A DNA stretch of 64,000 nt from positions 1,472,889-1,536,888 of the forward strand of contig NZ_BBXF01000001.1 of the NCBI RefSeq assembly GCF_001570585.1, written 5' to 3'. The DNA is from Herbidospora daliensis. Lineage in GTDB: Bacteria > Actinomycetota > Actinomycetes > Streptosporangiales > Streptosporangiaceae. The notes under the pieces were generated by a model, which was not told the DNA's origin, made no database searches, and saw only the letters and a program-made list of their open reading frames with translations. Below, in pieces: positions 53,195 to 63,003 of the stretch; the stretch's first letter is position 1; every line of letters begins with the position of its first letter. The position numbers and the translations under genes were made by a program.

Positions 53195-55239
53195 CAGCGC
53201 TTCACCGTCCCGTCGGGGCCGATGACCGGCAGGCGTTCGGCCGGGTGGCCGGCGGGCAGCGCGGCCGGCTGCTTGTTCAGGCCGTAGATGCCCTCGTAGA
53301 TCTGCCGCACGGCCGGGGCGGCGGCCGAACCGCCCATGCCGCCCTGGGAGACCATGACGACGACCACGAACCGCGGGTTCTTGGTGGGCGCGAACGAGGC
53401 GAACCAGGAGGTGTCCTGCTTGCCGTAGACCTCGGCCGTACCGGTCTTGCCGCCGATGCGGACCACGTCCATCGGGAAGCCGCCGAAGGCGCCCGCGGCC
53501 GTACCGTCGGAGGCGACCTCGCTCAGGGCGCCCCTGATGTAGTCGCGCGTCTTCTTGTCGATCGGCAGCTTGCCGATCACCGGCGAGTCGATCATCTTGG
53601 ACGAGCTGCCGTCGGGCCGCATCAGCGCCCAGCCGATGCGCGGGCTGCGCAGCTTGCCGTCGCCGACCAGCGCCGCGTAGGCGTTGGCCAGCTGCAGCGG
53701 CGTGACCAGCACGTCGCCCTGGCCGATCGAGAAGTTGGCGGCGTCACCGGGACGCCACTGGAACCCCTCCAGGCAGTTCTCGTAGGCGAGCTGCTTGAGG
53801 AAGGCGGCGCGGGTGGCGTCCTTGACCTCGGGGTAGCCGGTCTTGGCCCGGTTGCAGTTGGTCTTGCGGGTGGCCGCCCACAACTCCTTCTTCCAGAAGC
53901 GGTCGGGGATGCGGCCCGGCGACTCGCCGACCAGGTCGACGCCGGTGAGCTTGCCGAAGCCGTAGGCGCGGGCCATCGCGGCCATCGGGTCCTTGGCGGT
54001 CGACTTGGGCTGCATGCCGCCGTCGCGCTGCCACATCTCGTAGGCCGCCCGGTAGAAGATCGTGTCGCACGACTTCACCAGCGCGGTGTGCAGGTTCATC
54101 GGCCCGAGGCCGATGCCCCGGAAGTTGTTGAACGCCCGCGCGCCGACCATGTAGGAGCCGGGGCAGTCGTAGGTGCCGTTGAGGGGGTAGCCGTCGGCGA
54201 CCATCGCCGACACCGAGCTGACCTTGAACGTCGAACCGGGCGCGAAGGTGCCCTTGATCGCCCGGGAGACCAGCGGCTTGCCCGCCTTCTCCGACAGCAG
54301 GGTCTGGTATTCCTTCTCGGAGATGCCGCCCGTCCACACCCGGGGGTCGTAGGTGGGCACGCTGCCCATCGCGATCACCCGGCTGTTGCGCGCGTCGAGC
54401 ACGACCCCGGCGGCGCCGTCGGCCTGCGGCGCCTTCTTCATCGCGTCGGCCAGCGCCTTCTCGACGATCGACTGGACGCGGGCGTCGATGCTGGTGATCA
54501 GGGTGTCGCCGGCCACCGGCGCGACCTGCTGCTCGACGCCGATCGCCTTGCCCATGCGGTCGACCTGGACCCGGCGCAGGCCGGGGGTGCCGCGCAGCTG
54601 GTGGTCGTAGACGGCTTCGAGGCCGTCGCGCCCCACCAGGTCGACGCCCGAGAAGCTGGTCTTGAGGCCCTGCCGCTTCTCCAGCTCCTCCTGCGTGACC
54701 GGCTGCAGGTAGCCGAGCACCTGCGACGCGTCCGACCCGCCCGGGAAGTCGCGGTGGGCCTGGACCTCGGCGGTCACCCCGGGGAACTCTTCCTGGCGCT
54801 CCAGGATGGTCAGCGCCTCGCGCTGGGTGACCCGGTCGTCGACCGGGATCGGCTGGTAGGGCGAGCCCGTCCAGCACGGACGGCTGACGCCCGGCCCGCA
54901 CGACCGCAGCCGCTCCCGCAGTTTGTACACCGGGGTGGCGAGCACGGCCGAGAGCTTCTCCAGCACGTCCTGTCCGCCGCGCGGCATGCGTTCGAGCTGG
55001 GTGCGGTCGACCGACACCACGAGCCGGGTCAGGTTCCGCACCAGCGGACGCCCGGTCGAGTCGAGGATCTGGCCCCGCAGCGCCGGCACCATGACCGCGC
55101 GGGTGCGCGTCTCGGTCGCCTTCGCCACGTATTGCTGGCCGCGGACGACCTGCACCTGGTAGAGGCGCACGCCGAGGACCACGAGCAGGGCCAGCACGGT
55201 CAGGTGGAGGACCACGAAACGGGTCCGCATCCGGTTCAC
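53194..55239 (-). CDS. mrdA: Penicillin-binding protein 2 (class B PBP)
   Basis: A 681-residue class B PBP: one N-terminal membrane helix (about 8-28), dimerisation domain, and transpeptidase with the SxxK motif GSTFKVSS, the SxN-equivalent KSCDTIFY and the KTG motif GGKTGTAE. It cross-links elongation wall with RodA. The GTG at 55239 (GGAGG five bases upstream) overlaps the mreD stop; an ATG three codons later is the alternative. Confidence 0.96.
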   Translation of the reverse strand: MNRMRTRFVVLHLTVLALLVVLGVRLYQVQVVRGQQYVAKATETRTRAVMVPALRGQILDSTGRPLVRNLTRLVVSVDRTQLERMPRGGQDVLEKLSAVLATPVYKLRERLRSCGPGVSRPCWTGSPYQPIPVDDRVTQREALTILERQEEFPGVTAEVQAHRDFPGGSDASQVLGYLQPVTQEELEKRQGLKTSFSGVDLVGRDGLEAVYDHQLRGTPGLRRVQVDRMGKAIGVEQQVAPVAGDTLITSIDARVQSIVEKALADAMKKAPQADGAAGVVLDARNSRVIAMGSVPTYDPRVWTGGISEKEYQTLLSEKAGKPLVSRAIKGTFAPGSTFKVSSVSAMVADGYPLNGTYDCPGSYMVGARAFNNFRGIGLGPMNLHTALVKSCDTIFYRAAYEMWQRDGGMQPKSTAKDPMAAMARAYGFGKLTGVDLVGESPGRIPDRFWKKELWAATRKTNCNRAKTGYPEVKDATRAAFLKQLAYENCLEGFQWRPGDAANFSIGQGDVLVTPLQLANAYAALVGDGKLRSPRIGWALMRPDGSSSKMIDSPVIGKLPIDKKTRDYIRGALSEVASDGTAAGAFGGFPMDVVRIGGKTGTAEVYGKQDTSWFASFAPTKNPRFVVVVMVSQGGMGGSAAAPAVRQIYEGIYGLNKQPAALPAGHPAERLPVIGPDGTVKR

Positions 55240-55745
55240 GCCCGCCTCCAGCCCGGCACCGCGGCCGCCGTCGCCTTCTCGGGCCGGGGCCCGAGCACCT
55301 TGAGCACCGCCCACACCACGACCGGCGCGGCCAGCAGGTTGACCAGCGCCGCCATGGGCCACACCGCCTCGAACGTGCGTAGATCGATTCCCGGATCACC
55401 CAGCAGACCGCTCACCGCCAGCGCGAACGCCGGCGCGCCGACCGCGCAGGCCGCGACGGTGAGCAGCGGCCACCGTTCGGCCCAGCGCCCGGCCGTGAAG
55501 CCGACCAGGCACAGGACCAGCGCGTGCTGGCCCAGGGCGTGGTCGGCGGGCGGCAGCAGATCGGCGCCCAGACCGGAGAAGAAGCCGATGGTCGCCCCGG
55601 CGACCGGCCCCCGGATCGCGCCCAGCGCGATCACCACGAGCAGCACGAAGTCGGGCACGACCGACACCGGCAGCCGGTTGACCACGGTCACCTGCAGCAC
55701 GAGGGCGGTGAGCACGAGCAGCGTGGTGAGCAGGATCCGGGGCAT
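55236..55745 (-). CDS. mreD: Rod-shape-determining protein MreD
   Basis: A 169-residue hydrophobic protein with five or six membrane helices in the normal place between mreC and mrdA, both of which it overlaps or abuts. MreD sequences diverge strongly, so the call rests on size, topology and position. Confidence 0.92.
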   Translation of the reverse strand: MPRILLTTLLVLTALVLQVTVVNRLPVSVVPDFVLLVVIALGAIRGPVAGATIGFFSGLGADLLPPADHALGQHALVLCLVGFTAGRWAERWPLLTVAACAVGAPAFALAVSGLLGDPGIDLRTFEAVWPMAALVNLLAAPVVVWAVLKVLGPRPEKATAAAVPGWRRA

Positions 55746-55750
55746 TCAGA

Positions 55751-56917
55751 TCACGCCGCCTCGTCGTCCGGTATGGACGTCTCGCCGCGGTTCTCCCGGT
55801 CGGTCGTCCGCGTGTCGGCCGGAGCGACGTTTTCGGGGTTCTCGGGCGCGGTGTTCTCGGGCGCGGTGTTCTCGGGCCGCGTGTTCCGGGGCGCCGTGTT
55901 CTCCGGGCCGGCGGGGGCCCGGTTCGCCGGACCCGTCTCCGGGTTCGTCACGCCGGGCCGCGCGATCTGCGGCGGCGCCTGCTGACCCGGCAGCGCCGAG
56001 GTCGCGGGCTTGGGTTTGGGCTTCGGCTTGGCCGCGGGTTTGGGCGCGGGCGGCAGGAGCGAGTCGCGCGGATCGCGCTTCGGCCCCTCGACCACCACGC
56101 CGACGACGTCGATCGAGCTCAGGTCGGCGAACGGCTTCGCGTAGGCGGTGCGGGTGAGCTCACCCGGCGTCGCCTCGACCTTCTCGATCACGCCGATCGG
56201 CACCCCGGCCACGTAGGGCACCCCCTGCTGCGAGCCGAAGCTGACCAGACGGGTGCCGGCCGCGATCGGCAGGGTCGAGTCGAGCAGCCGGAACATGATC
56301 CGGCGGCCCGAGTTGCCGTTGGCGCCCAGGCCGCTGATGACCCCGAGCTCGCCGCTGTTCTCGATCCGGGCCCCGGTGGACGAGGCCGGATCGCACAGCA
56401 GCACCACGGTCGCGGTCGACGTGGTCGCCCGCACCACCCGCCCGACCAGACCCTGCCCGTTGAGCACGGTCATGTCGGGCTTGATGCCGTCGGCGGTGCC
56501 GGCGTCGATCTCCACGGCGTCTTCGAAACCGGGCGAGGCGCGGCGGGCCACGACCTGCGCCGGCACGACCTTGTAACCGCCGAGGCCCGACAGGCCGAGC
56601 ATGGCCTGCAGCTCGGCCGACCGGCGCTTGTCGATCCGCTGGGAGGACAGTTCGCCCTCCAGCTTGGAGTTCTGCGCCTTCAGATTGGTGATCTGCTCCC
56701 GCGACCCCTGCGCGCCGGCGAGTGCGCCGACGAAGCCGCCGATCGGCTCGGTGACCGTGGAGACCCCACGCTCGACCGCGCCGAACGCCGAGGTGACGAT
56801 CGTGCGCAGCGGCCCGAACACGGGCGTGTTCTCGCTCCGGTGGTCCACCGTGATCAGGACCAGGGCCACGGCCAGCAGCAGGCCGAGGAACAGACGGGAG
56901 CGGCGGCTGTCTTTCAT
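55751..56917 (-). CDS. mreC: Rod-shape-determining protein MreC
   Basis: A 388-residue MreC: N-terminal membrane helix (LFLGLLLAVALVLITVD), a coiled coil (EQITNLKAQNSKLEGELSSQRID, about 72-94), and a beta-barrel core with VVARRASPGFEDAVEIDAGTADGIKPDMTVLNGQGLVGRV. The last ~100 residues are a Pro/Lys-rich then ENTAP-repeat tail (several PENTAP units), which is absent from shorter homologues and probably lies in the wall space. Confidence 0.95.
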   Translation of the reverse strand: MKDSRRSRLFLGLLLAVALVLITVDHRSENTPVFGPLRTIVTSAFGAVERGVSTVTEPIGGFVGALAGAQGSREQITNLKAQNSKLEGELSSQRIDKRRSAELQAMLGLSGLGGYKVVPAQVVARRASPGFEDAVEIDAGTADGIKPDMTVLNGQGLVGRVVRATTSTATVVLLCDPASSTGARIENSGELGVISGLGANGNSGRRIMFRLLDSTLPIAAGTRLVSFGSQQGVPYVAGVPIGVIEKVEATPGELTRTAYAKPFADLSSIDVVGVVVEGPKRDPRDSLLPPAPKPAAKPKPKPKPATSALPGQQAPPQIARPGVTNPETGPANRAPAGPENTAPRNTRPENTAPENTAPENPENVAPADTRTTDRENRGETSIPDDEAA

Positions 56918-56922
56918 CGTTC

Positions 56923-57954
56923 TCAGTTCCTCGCCTCGGGCACGAGCACCTGCTGCAGGGCGTCGAAGTCCTCCACGCACCGGCCGGAGCCGAGCGCGAC
57001 CGAGTCGAGCGCGTTGTCTACCAGGTGGACGGGCATGCCGGTTTCCTCGCGCAGCAGGGCGTCCATGCCCTTGAGCAGGCCGCCGCCGCCGGTCAGGGCG
57101 AGGCCGCGGTCCATGAGGTCGCCGGACAGTTCGGGCGGGCACTTGTCGAGGGTCGACTTCACCGCGTCGACGATCGAGCTGACCTGCTCGGCGATCGCCT
57201 CGCGGATCTCTCGCGCCGACACGACCACGGTCTTCGGCAGGCCGCTGACCAGGTCACGGCCGCGGATCTCGGCCTGTGGCTCCTCGGCCGACGCGCACGC
57301 CGAACCGATGGCGATCTTCACTTCCTCGGCGGTGCGCTCGCCCAGCATGAGCGAGTGCTCCTTCTTGGCGTACGTGATGATCGCCTGGTCGAGCTCGTCG
57401 CCGCCGACCCTGATCGACTGGCTGGTGACGATGCCGCCCATCGAGATGATCGCCACCTCGGTGGTGCCGCCGCCGATGTCGACGACCATGTTGCCGGTCG
57501 GCTCGTGGACGGGCAGGCCCGCCCCGATGGCCGCCGCCATGGGTTCCTCGACGATGTAGACGCGCCGGGCGCCGGCCTGGTAGCCGGCCTCCTTGACGGC
57601 GCGCTGCTCGACGCCGGTGATGCCGCTCGGCACCGCGACGATGATGCGTGGCTTGGCGAAGTGCCGCCGTTTGTGCACGCGCTGGATGAAGTATCGGAGC
57701 ATGCGCTCCGTCACGTCGAAGTCGGCGATCACGCCGTCTTTGAGTGGTCGCACCGCGACGATGTTGCCTGGCGTACGGCCGATCATCCGTTTCGCCTCGA
57801 TGCCGACCGCGACAATGCGGCCGGTCGAGGTGTTGATCGCCACGACGGACGGCTCGTTGAGCACGATGCCGCGCCCCCGCACGTAGACCAGGGTGTTGGC
57901 GGTGCCGAGATCGACCGCCATGTCGCGGCCCAGGAAAGCAAAGTGGCTGCCCAT
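56923..57954 (-). CDS. mreB: Cell-shape actin homologue MreB
   Basis: A 343-residue MreB with actin-fold motifs: [26 protein letters not shown] (phosphate 1), [20 protein letters not shown] (phosphate 2), [12 protein letters not shown] (adenosine). Assembles filaments that position wall synthesis; in sporulating actinomycetes it acts mainly in the spore wall. First gene of the operon, 5 bases before mreC. About 180 bases upstream separate it from ndk. Confidence 0.97.
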   Translation of the reverse strand: MGSHFAFLGRDMAVDLGTANTLVYVRGRGIVLNEPSVVAINTSTGRIVAVGIEAKRMIGRTPGNIVAVRPLKDGVIADFDVTERMLRYFIQRVHKRRHFAKPRIIVAVPSGITGVEQRAVKEAGYQAGARRVYIVEEPMAAAIGAGLPVHEPTGNMVVDIGGGTTEVAIISMGGIVTSQSIRVGGDELDQAIITYAKKEHSLMLGERTAEEVKIAIGSACASAEEPQAEIRGRDLVSGLPKTVVVSAREIREAIAEQVSSIVDAVKSTLDKCPPELSGDLMDRGLALTGGGGLLKGMDALLREETGMPVHLVDNALDSVALGSGRCVEDFDALQQVLVPEARN

Positions 57955-58100
57955 AGGGAAGGAGGCCTTCCTTCAGGTGGTTAGCGGGAGTAACGCATCG
58001 CACTCGAATCGTAACGGGTCGTACCCAACGCCGAGCACACCGACCCCACCCCAATTACATAAATCCGCTGGTCACGGGCTTTCAGGCGGCGAAAACGCAA

Positions 58101-58127
58101 GAAAGCCCCGGCGTGGCCGGGGCTTTC
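58101..58127 (-). terminator. Terminator of ndk
   Basis: A perfect 12-base stem GAAAGCCCCGGC/GCCGGGGCTTTC with a GTG loop, 11 bases after the ndk stop on the minus strand. A textbook intrinsic terminator separating ndk from mreB. Confidence 0.85.
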
Positions 58128-58138
58128 AGGAGGGTTCC

Positions 58139-58549
58139 TCAGAACCGGTCGGGGAAGAAAATCTTGATCTCCCGCGCGGCGGACTCGGGAGAGTCGGAGC
58201 CGTGGACGACGTTCTCGCCGATCTCCAGGGCGTGGTCGCCGCGGATGGTGCCGGGGGCCGACTTCACCGGGTCGGTCAGCCCGGCCAGGCCGCGGAAGGC
58301 CTCGATGGCGCGCGGGCCCTCGACGACCAGGGCGACCAGCGGGGCGGAGGTGATGAAGTCGACCAGCTCGCCGAAGAACGGCCGCTCGGAGTGCTCCGCG
58401 TAGTGGGTCTTCGCGGTGTCGGCGTCGAGCTGACGCAGCTCCATGGCCGCGATGGTCAGGCCCTTGCGCTCGATGCGGGCGATGACGTCGCCGATGAGGC
58501 CGCGGCGGACACCGTCCGGCTTGATGAGGACGAGCGTGCGCTCGGACAC
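58139..58549 (-). CDS. ndk: Nucleoside diphosphate kinase
   Basis: A 136-residue Ndk with the phospho-histidine motif [12 protein letters not shown] and the N-terminal LVLIKPDGV. Typical length. GTG start at 58549. Located downstream of the folC-DUF4233-MFS genes, a frequent actinobacterial neighbourhood (folC-DUF4233-ndk). Confidence 0.97.
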   Translation of the reverse strand: MSERTLVLIKPDGVRRGLIGDVIARIERKGLTIAAMELRQLDADTAKTHYAEHSERPFFGELVDFITSAPLVALVVEGPRAIEAFRGLAGLTDPVKSAPGTIRGDHALEIGENVVHGSDSPESAAREIKIFFPDRF

Positions 58550-58593
58550 GGGATCACTCCTTTGTGAAGGCTTCGTGGGAATCCGAGGGAAGC

Positions 58594-60126
58594 TTACCGG
58601 TCGGATTCGTCACCCTCGGCAAGCACTTCGGGCGACGGCGTCGGCGCCGGAACGATCACCTTGGGCTCCTCGGCGGCGGCCACCCGGTTGCCCCGGCGGG
58701 CCGACAGCGCCGACAACCCGAGCACCAGCACCACGCCGAACCCGCCGACCAGCGCCCACACGTGGAGCGCCTCGACGAACCCGTCGACCATGCCCTGGTA
58801 GGTCGCCATGCCCGACGGCGCGGCCGACCGGAGCCAGGTCACCTGGATGCCCGTACCGAGCAGGAATCCGGCCAGCATGGCCGGGAAGAGCAGGGTGAGC
58901 CCGAACAGCGCCGCCACGGGCCCGGCCAGCCGCAGCGCGCTCACCAGCGCCACCGCCGCACCGGCGGCGACCAGGGTGAACGGCACCGCGAGCAGCAGCC
59001 CCTCGACCGTCGGCACCAGCAGCCTGATCGCGCACAGGCCCACGACCAGCACGACCAGCCCGGCCCCGACGAGCTTGGCGCTCTTCTCCTCGGCCGCCCG
59101 CCCGGCGACCACGGCGGCCCCGAGGGCGCCGAGCACCGCGACCACGAGCGGCCAGGTCATCGCGTCGAGCCCGGGGCCGCCGAGCCACGGCATCTCGACA
59201 TAGGTCACCTGGGCGGCCGTCGGCAGCACGACCAGCCCGACGGCCACGCACGTGAAGCCGAGGGTGCGCGCCCCCGCGGTGGCCGCCGAGACGGCCAGCC
59301 CGAGCATCGCCACGAGCGCCAGCCCGGCCACCGCGACCACCAGCCCCGAGGGCCAGTCGTAGGTGGTGCCGACCGCGAGCACCGCGATCCCGGCCGAGGG
59401 GACCGCCGCCATCAGCAGCCGGGAACGTTCCGCCGACCCGGGCGGCGTGGAGATCAGCAGCCGGTCGGTGGCCGCCGCCGTGGTCTCCCACGCCAGCCGC
59501 CACAACACCAGGTAGACGGCCGCCAGGGTGAGCGCCACCCCCGTCAGCAGCGGGAACGGCTGGAGCGTGACAGCCCACGAGCGCACGTTGTCGATCGGCC
59601 AGAGCGCCAGCGCCTGGGCGGTGACCAGCGAGACGGCCAGCATCCCCGCCCACAGGGCGAGCAGCCCGCGCCGGGCCCGCCGCTCCCCCGCCGCGACCAG
59701 CGTCGCCGGGATCAGCAGCCCGGCCCCGACGCCGTGGACCACCCGCAGCACGCCCACCAGCATCGGCCCGTCGGCATAACCCCCGCCGGCGTCGGCGGCG
59801 GCCAGCATCGCCAGCCCCAGGACGAGCACCGGCGCCGCCTTGAACCGCCGCACCGCGACCGCCGCCAGCGGCACCGTCAGGAGCATCACCGGCAGCGCCA
59901 GGCCGTGGGCCCGCATCATGTCGATCTGGGAGACGCCCGGCGGCAGCAGCGCCGCCACCTGCGAGATCGTGTTAGGGATCGACACGATCGCCAGCGGCAG
60001 GGCCACGGCGATCAGCATGCCGACGACGGCGTCGGTGACGATCGGCCGCCTGGCCAGACGCACGACGTCTACGGCGAGCGCCCGGACCCGCTGGGGCACG
60101 GCTGGCTGAAATGGGGGGACGGCCAT
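58594..60126 (-). CDS. MFS-type membrane protein (about 14 helices)
   Basis: A 510-residue major-facilitator-like protein with about 14 membrane helices. Seen: [46 protein letters not shown] and [26 protein letters not shown], typical of the DHA2-type fold. C-terminal ~35 residues are acidic and soluble. It is inserted between DUF4233 and ndk, an extra gene compared with the common order folC-DUF4233-ndk, so it may be a local addition. Substrate unknown. Confidence 0.85.
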   Translation of the reverse strand: MAVPPFQPAVPQRVRALAVDVVRLARRPIVTDAVVGMLIAVALPLAIVSIPNTISQVAALLPPGVSQIDMMRAHGLALPVMLLTVPLAAVAVRRFKAAPVLVLGLAMLAAADAGGGYADGPMLVGVLRVVHGVGAGLLIPATLVAAGERRARRGLLALWAGMLAVSLVTAQALALWPIDNVRSWAVTLQPFPLLTGVALTLAAVYLVLWRLAWETTAAATDRLLISTPPGSAERSRLLMAAVPSAGIAVLAVGTTYDWPSGLVVAVAGLALVAMLGLAVSAATAGARTLGFTCVAVGLVVLPTAAQVTYVEMPWLGGPGLDAMTWPLVVAVLGALGAAVVAGRAAEEKSAKLVGAGLVVLVVGLCAIRLLVPTVEGLLLAVPFTLVAAGAAVALVSALRLAGPVAALFGLTLLFPAMLAGFLLGTGIQVTWLRSAAPSGMATYQGMVDGFVEALHVWALVGGFGVVLVLGLSALSARRGNRVAAAEEPKVIVPAPTPSPEVLAEGDESDR

Positions 60127-60137
60127 GGCGACCGACT

Positions 60138-60482
60138 TTAGCGCTTCGTCGCCCCTTCGACACGGCGAGCGACGAGAATCGCGGTCACCCACAGCGCCCC
60201 GAAGATCACCCCGAGGAAGAACATGGTCGGCACCATGAATCCCGAGGCGATCGCGAGCACCTGGACGACGCTGCCCAGGACGTACCCGACCGGCTTCTTG
60301 AGCAGCCCGGCGGCGAGGATGCACAGGACGGCGAGCCCGCAGCCGACCCCGACGGCGATCGGCGGGTCGACCTTGCCGATCATGATCGCGACGGGGGTCA
60401 TCAGCGCGACGACGATCGCCTCCATGCCGAGCACCGAGGCGCCCAGCCGCCGCATTCCGGGCGTGACTTCGAAGTTCATCAT
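60138..60482 (-). CDS. DUF4233 membrane protein
   Basis: A 114-residue protein with three or four membrane helices, MRRLGASVLGMEAIVVALMTPVA start, typical of the DUF4233 family found downstream of folC in actinobacteria. Its ATG overlaps the folC stop (ATGA). Function unknown. Confidence 0.92.
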   Translation of the reverse strand: MMNFEVTPGMRRLGASVLGMEAIVVALMTPVAIMIGKVDPPIAVGVGCGLAVLCILAAGLLKKPVGYVLGSVVQVLAIASGFMVPTMFFLGVIFGALWVTAILVARRVEGATKR

Positions 60483-61789
60483 TCGGCCTTCAACAGGATT
60501 CGGGCGTCACCTGCGGTCACCACCGAGCCGGTGATGAGCACCCCCGAACCATACTCGTCGCCCTCGTCGGCCAGCCCGACGGCCACGTCGATCGCGTCGT
60601 CGAGCCGGGGCGACTCGTGCACCCGATCGGGCCCGAACACGCCCCTGGCCCGGTCGGCGAGGTCGTCGACCTCCATGGAGCGCGGCGAGGAGTTCCGGGT
60701 GACCACGATCTCCTCGACGACGGGCTCCAGGAGCTCCAGCATCGTCTCGACGTCCTTGTCGGCCATGACGGCCAGCACCGCGATCAACCGGGTGAAGCCG
60801 AACGACTCCCCGATCGCGTCGACCGTCGCCTCCATGCCCCCCGGGTTGTGGGAGGCGTCGACCAGCACCGTCGGCCCGCGCCGCACGACCTCCAGCCGTC
60901 CCGGGCTGGTGACCTGGCCGAACGCCTGCCTGATCAGCTCCTCGCCGAGCGGCTCGGCCGCCGTCGAGAGCGCCTCGACGGCCGCCAGCGCGGTCGCCGC
61001 GTTGCCGGCCTGGTGACCGCCGTAGAGCGGCAGCAGCACCTCTTCATAGGTGGCGTTCAACCCGCGCAGATGCAGCAGCTGACCACCCATCGCGAGCTCA
61101 CGCCCGAGCACCCCGAACTCGATGCCCTCTCGCGCCACCGTCGCCCCGACCTCGACGGCCCGCCGCACGATCACCTCGGCCGCCGGCAGCTGCTGCTGCG
61201 CGAGGATCACGGTCGAGCCGGGCTTGATGATCCCGGCCTTCTCCCCGGCGATCGTCTCGACGTCGGACCCGAGATACTCGGTGTGGTCGAGCGAAACGGG
61301 CGTGATCACCGCGACGAGCCCGTCGGCGACGTTGGTGGCGTCCCAGGTGCCCCCCATGCCCGTCTCGATCACGGCGACGTCGACAGGCGCGTCGGCGAAG
61401 GCCGCGAACGCCATCGCGGTGAGCACCTCGAAGAAGCTCAGCCGCCCGAACTTCTCGTCGACGATGCCGAAGTAGGGCTCCAGCTCCTCGTAGACCTCGA
61501 CGAACCGCTCCTCGGAGATCGGCTCCCCGTCGATCGAGATCCGGTCGCGCATGCTGGCGAACTCGGGCGAGGTGTACCGCCCCACCCGCAGGTTCCGCTC
61601 CCTGAGCAGCGCCTCGACCATCCGCGCCGTACTCGACTTCCCGTTGGTGCCGGCGATGTGAATGATCGGGTACGCCGCCTGCGGATTCCCCAGCAGATCG
61701 ACGAGCCCCGCCATCCGGTCGAGCGTCGGATCGATGTCCCATTCGACACCGCGGGCACGGATCGCGGCCTCAACTGCGTGGATCGTCAC
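60479..61789 (-). CDS. folC: Folylpolyglutamate/dihydrofolate synthase
   Basis: A 436-residue Mur-ligase-family enzyme that adds glutamate to folates. P-loop IAGTNGKSSTARM, catalytic loop IETGMGGTWDATNVA, DHTEYLGSDVETIAGEKAGIIK (metal-binding His), LVDASHNPGGMEA. Typical length. Cotranslated with DUF4233. It is divergent from a second, unusual FolC-like gene 36 bases away. Confidence 0.96.
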   Translation of the reverse strand: MTIHAVEAAIRARGVEWDIDPTLDRMAGLVDLLGNPQAAYPIIHIAGTNGKSSTARMVEALLRERNLRVGRYTSPEFASMRDRISIDGEPISEERFVEVYEELEPYFGIVDEKFGRLSFFEVLTAMAFAAFADAPVDVAVIETGMGGTWDATNVADGLVAVITPVSLDHTEYLGSDVETIAGEKAGIIKPGSTVILAQQQLPAAEVIVRRAVEVGATVAREGIEFGVLGRELAMGGQLLHLRGLNATYEEVLLPLYGGHQAGNAATALAAVEALSTAAEPLGEELIRQAFGQVTSPGRLEVVRRGPTVLVDASHNPGGMEATVDAIGESFGFTRLIAVLAVMADKDVETMLELLEPVVEEIVVTRNSSPRSMEVDDLADRARGVFGPDRVHESPRLDDAIDVAVGLADEGDEYGSGVLITGSVVTAGDARILLKAE

Positions 61790-61825
61790 CAGCCCAGCTT
61801 AGGCCCGTTCAATAAGCTGTCGGGA

Positions 61826-62956
61826 ATGAGCTCCGACGAGGCCTTCTTTGCAGAATGGACCGCCCGCACCCCCGGTTCCCGCCGCGACCTGCCCCGCGCC
61901 CGCCGCCTGGCCGAGACGGTCGGCGCGACGGCCTCAGCGCCGGTACTGACCGTCGTGGGCAGCAAGGGCAAAGGCACCACCGCGACCTACGCCTCGGCCC
62001 ACCTGGCCGCGACCGGCGCCCGCGTGGTCACCGTGACCAGCCCCGGCCTGCGCGGCAACCGCGACCGCATCCGCGTCGACGGCGTCTCGATCTCCGATGA
62101 GGACCTGGCCGCCCTGGGCGCCCGCCTGACGGCCGTCTCCCTGCCGCCCTCCGACGGCTACCTCTCTCCTGCGGGCCTGTTCACCCTCGCGGGTGTCCTG
62201 CACGCCCAGGACGTGGCGGCCGACTACCTCGTGCTGGAAGCCGGCATGGGCGGCGCCTCGGACGAGGTGTCGCTGTTCCCCGCCGAGGTCGTGGCCATCA
62301 CCGAGATCTTCGCCGAACACGTCGGCATCCTCGGAGACACCGTGGCCGAGATCGCCAGAGAGAAGGCCGGCGTCATCGGCCCGGACACGAAATGGGCCGT
62401 GACCCTCCCCCAGACCCCAGAGGTCCGCGCCGAGCTGAGGGCCCGGGCAGGAGACCGCCTCCACGAGATCACCCCCGAAGCCACCCCGTGGACCACAAAC
62501 GCCCTCCTGGGCCAATCCGCCGCCGCCCACCTGACAGGCAAAGAACCAACCCCCGTCTCGGTACGCCTCCCGGCCCGCTTCTCCCACCACGACATCAGGA
62601 GAACACGCCTGATCATCGACTCGCCCATCACCGGTGCGGGCGTGCGCATGTCAGTGAACCGAGCCCTAGCGGAATGGTCCGCCATCGACCGCATCCTGCT
62701 GTGCCTCCCAGACCACAAGGACCTGGACGGCGCGGTCGAGGCCCTCAAGGGCCTGCCCGTGACCTTCGTGCGCCTTCCGGAGACGCACCTGAACTTCAAC
62801 CGCCCCCTACCAGCAGACTGGGACGTGACCACCATCGACAAGGTGGACGCCCACTACATCGAAGCGCTCGGAGAAAAGGTCCTGGCCCTCGGTACGGTCT
62901 ATTTCACCGGCCACCTGCTGGACAACCTCGACATCCCAACCAACCGCCTGTTCTGA
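61826..62956 (+). CDS. FolC-like Mur-ligase paralogue of unknown function
   Basis: A 376-residue protein with the ATPase half of FolC: P-loop GSKGKGTTATYA (45-56), LEAGMGGASDEVSLF, and AEHVGILGDTVAEIAREKAGVIG. It departs from the family afterwards: the expected DASHNPGG motif is lacking and the C-terminal part is ~60 residues shorter. It probably binds ATP but its acceptor is unknown. No ribosome site precedes the ATG; TAAGCT lies 7 bases upstream, suggesting a leaderless transcript. Divergent from folC, 36 bases apart. It converges on the rRNA operon through a hairpin array. Confidence 0.85.
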   Translation: MSSDEAFFAEWTARTPGSRRDLPRARRLAETVGATASAPVLTVVGSKGKGTTATYASAHLAATGARVVTVTSPGLRGNRDRIRVDGVSISDEDLAALGARLTAVSLPPSDGYLSPAGLFTLAGVLHAQDVAADYLVLEAGMGGASDEVSLFPAEVVAITEIFAEHVGILGDTVAEIAREKAGVIGPDTKWAVTLPQTPEVRAELRARAGDRLHEITPEATPWTTNALLGQSAAAHLTGKEPTPVSVRLPARFSHHDIRRTRLIIDSPITGAGVRMSVNRALAEWSAIDRILLCLPDHKDLDGAVEALKGLPVTFVRLPETHLNFNRPLPADWDVTTIDKVDAHYIEALGEKVLALGTVYFTGHLLDNLDIPTNRLF

Positions 62957-63003
62957 CGTTCCGGCCTCAGCTGACCCGTGCTGAGCCTTACCCCAGAAAC
63001 GAC

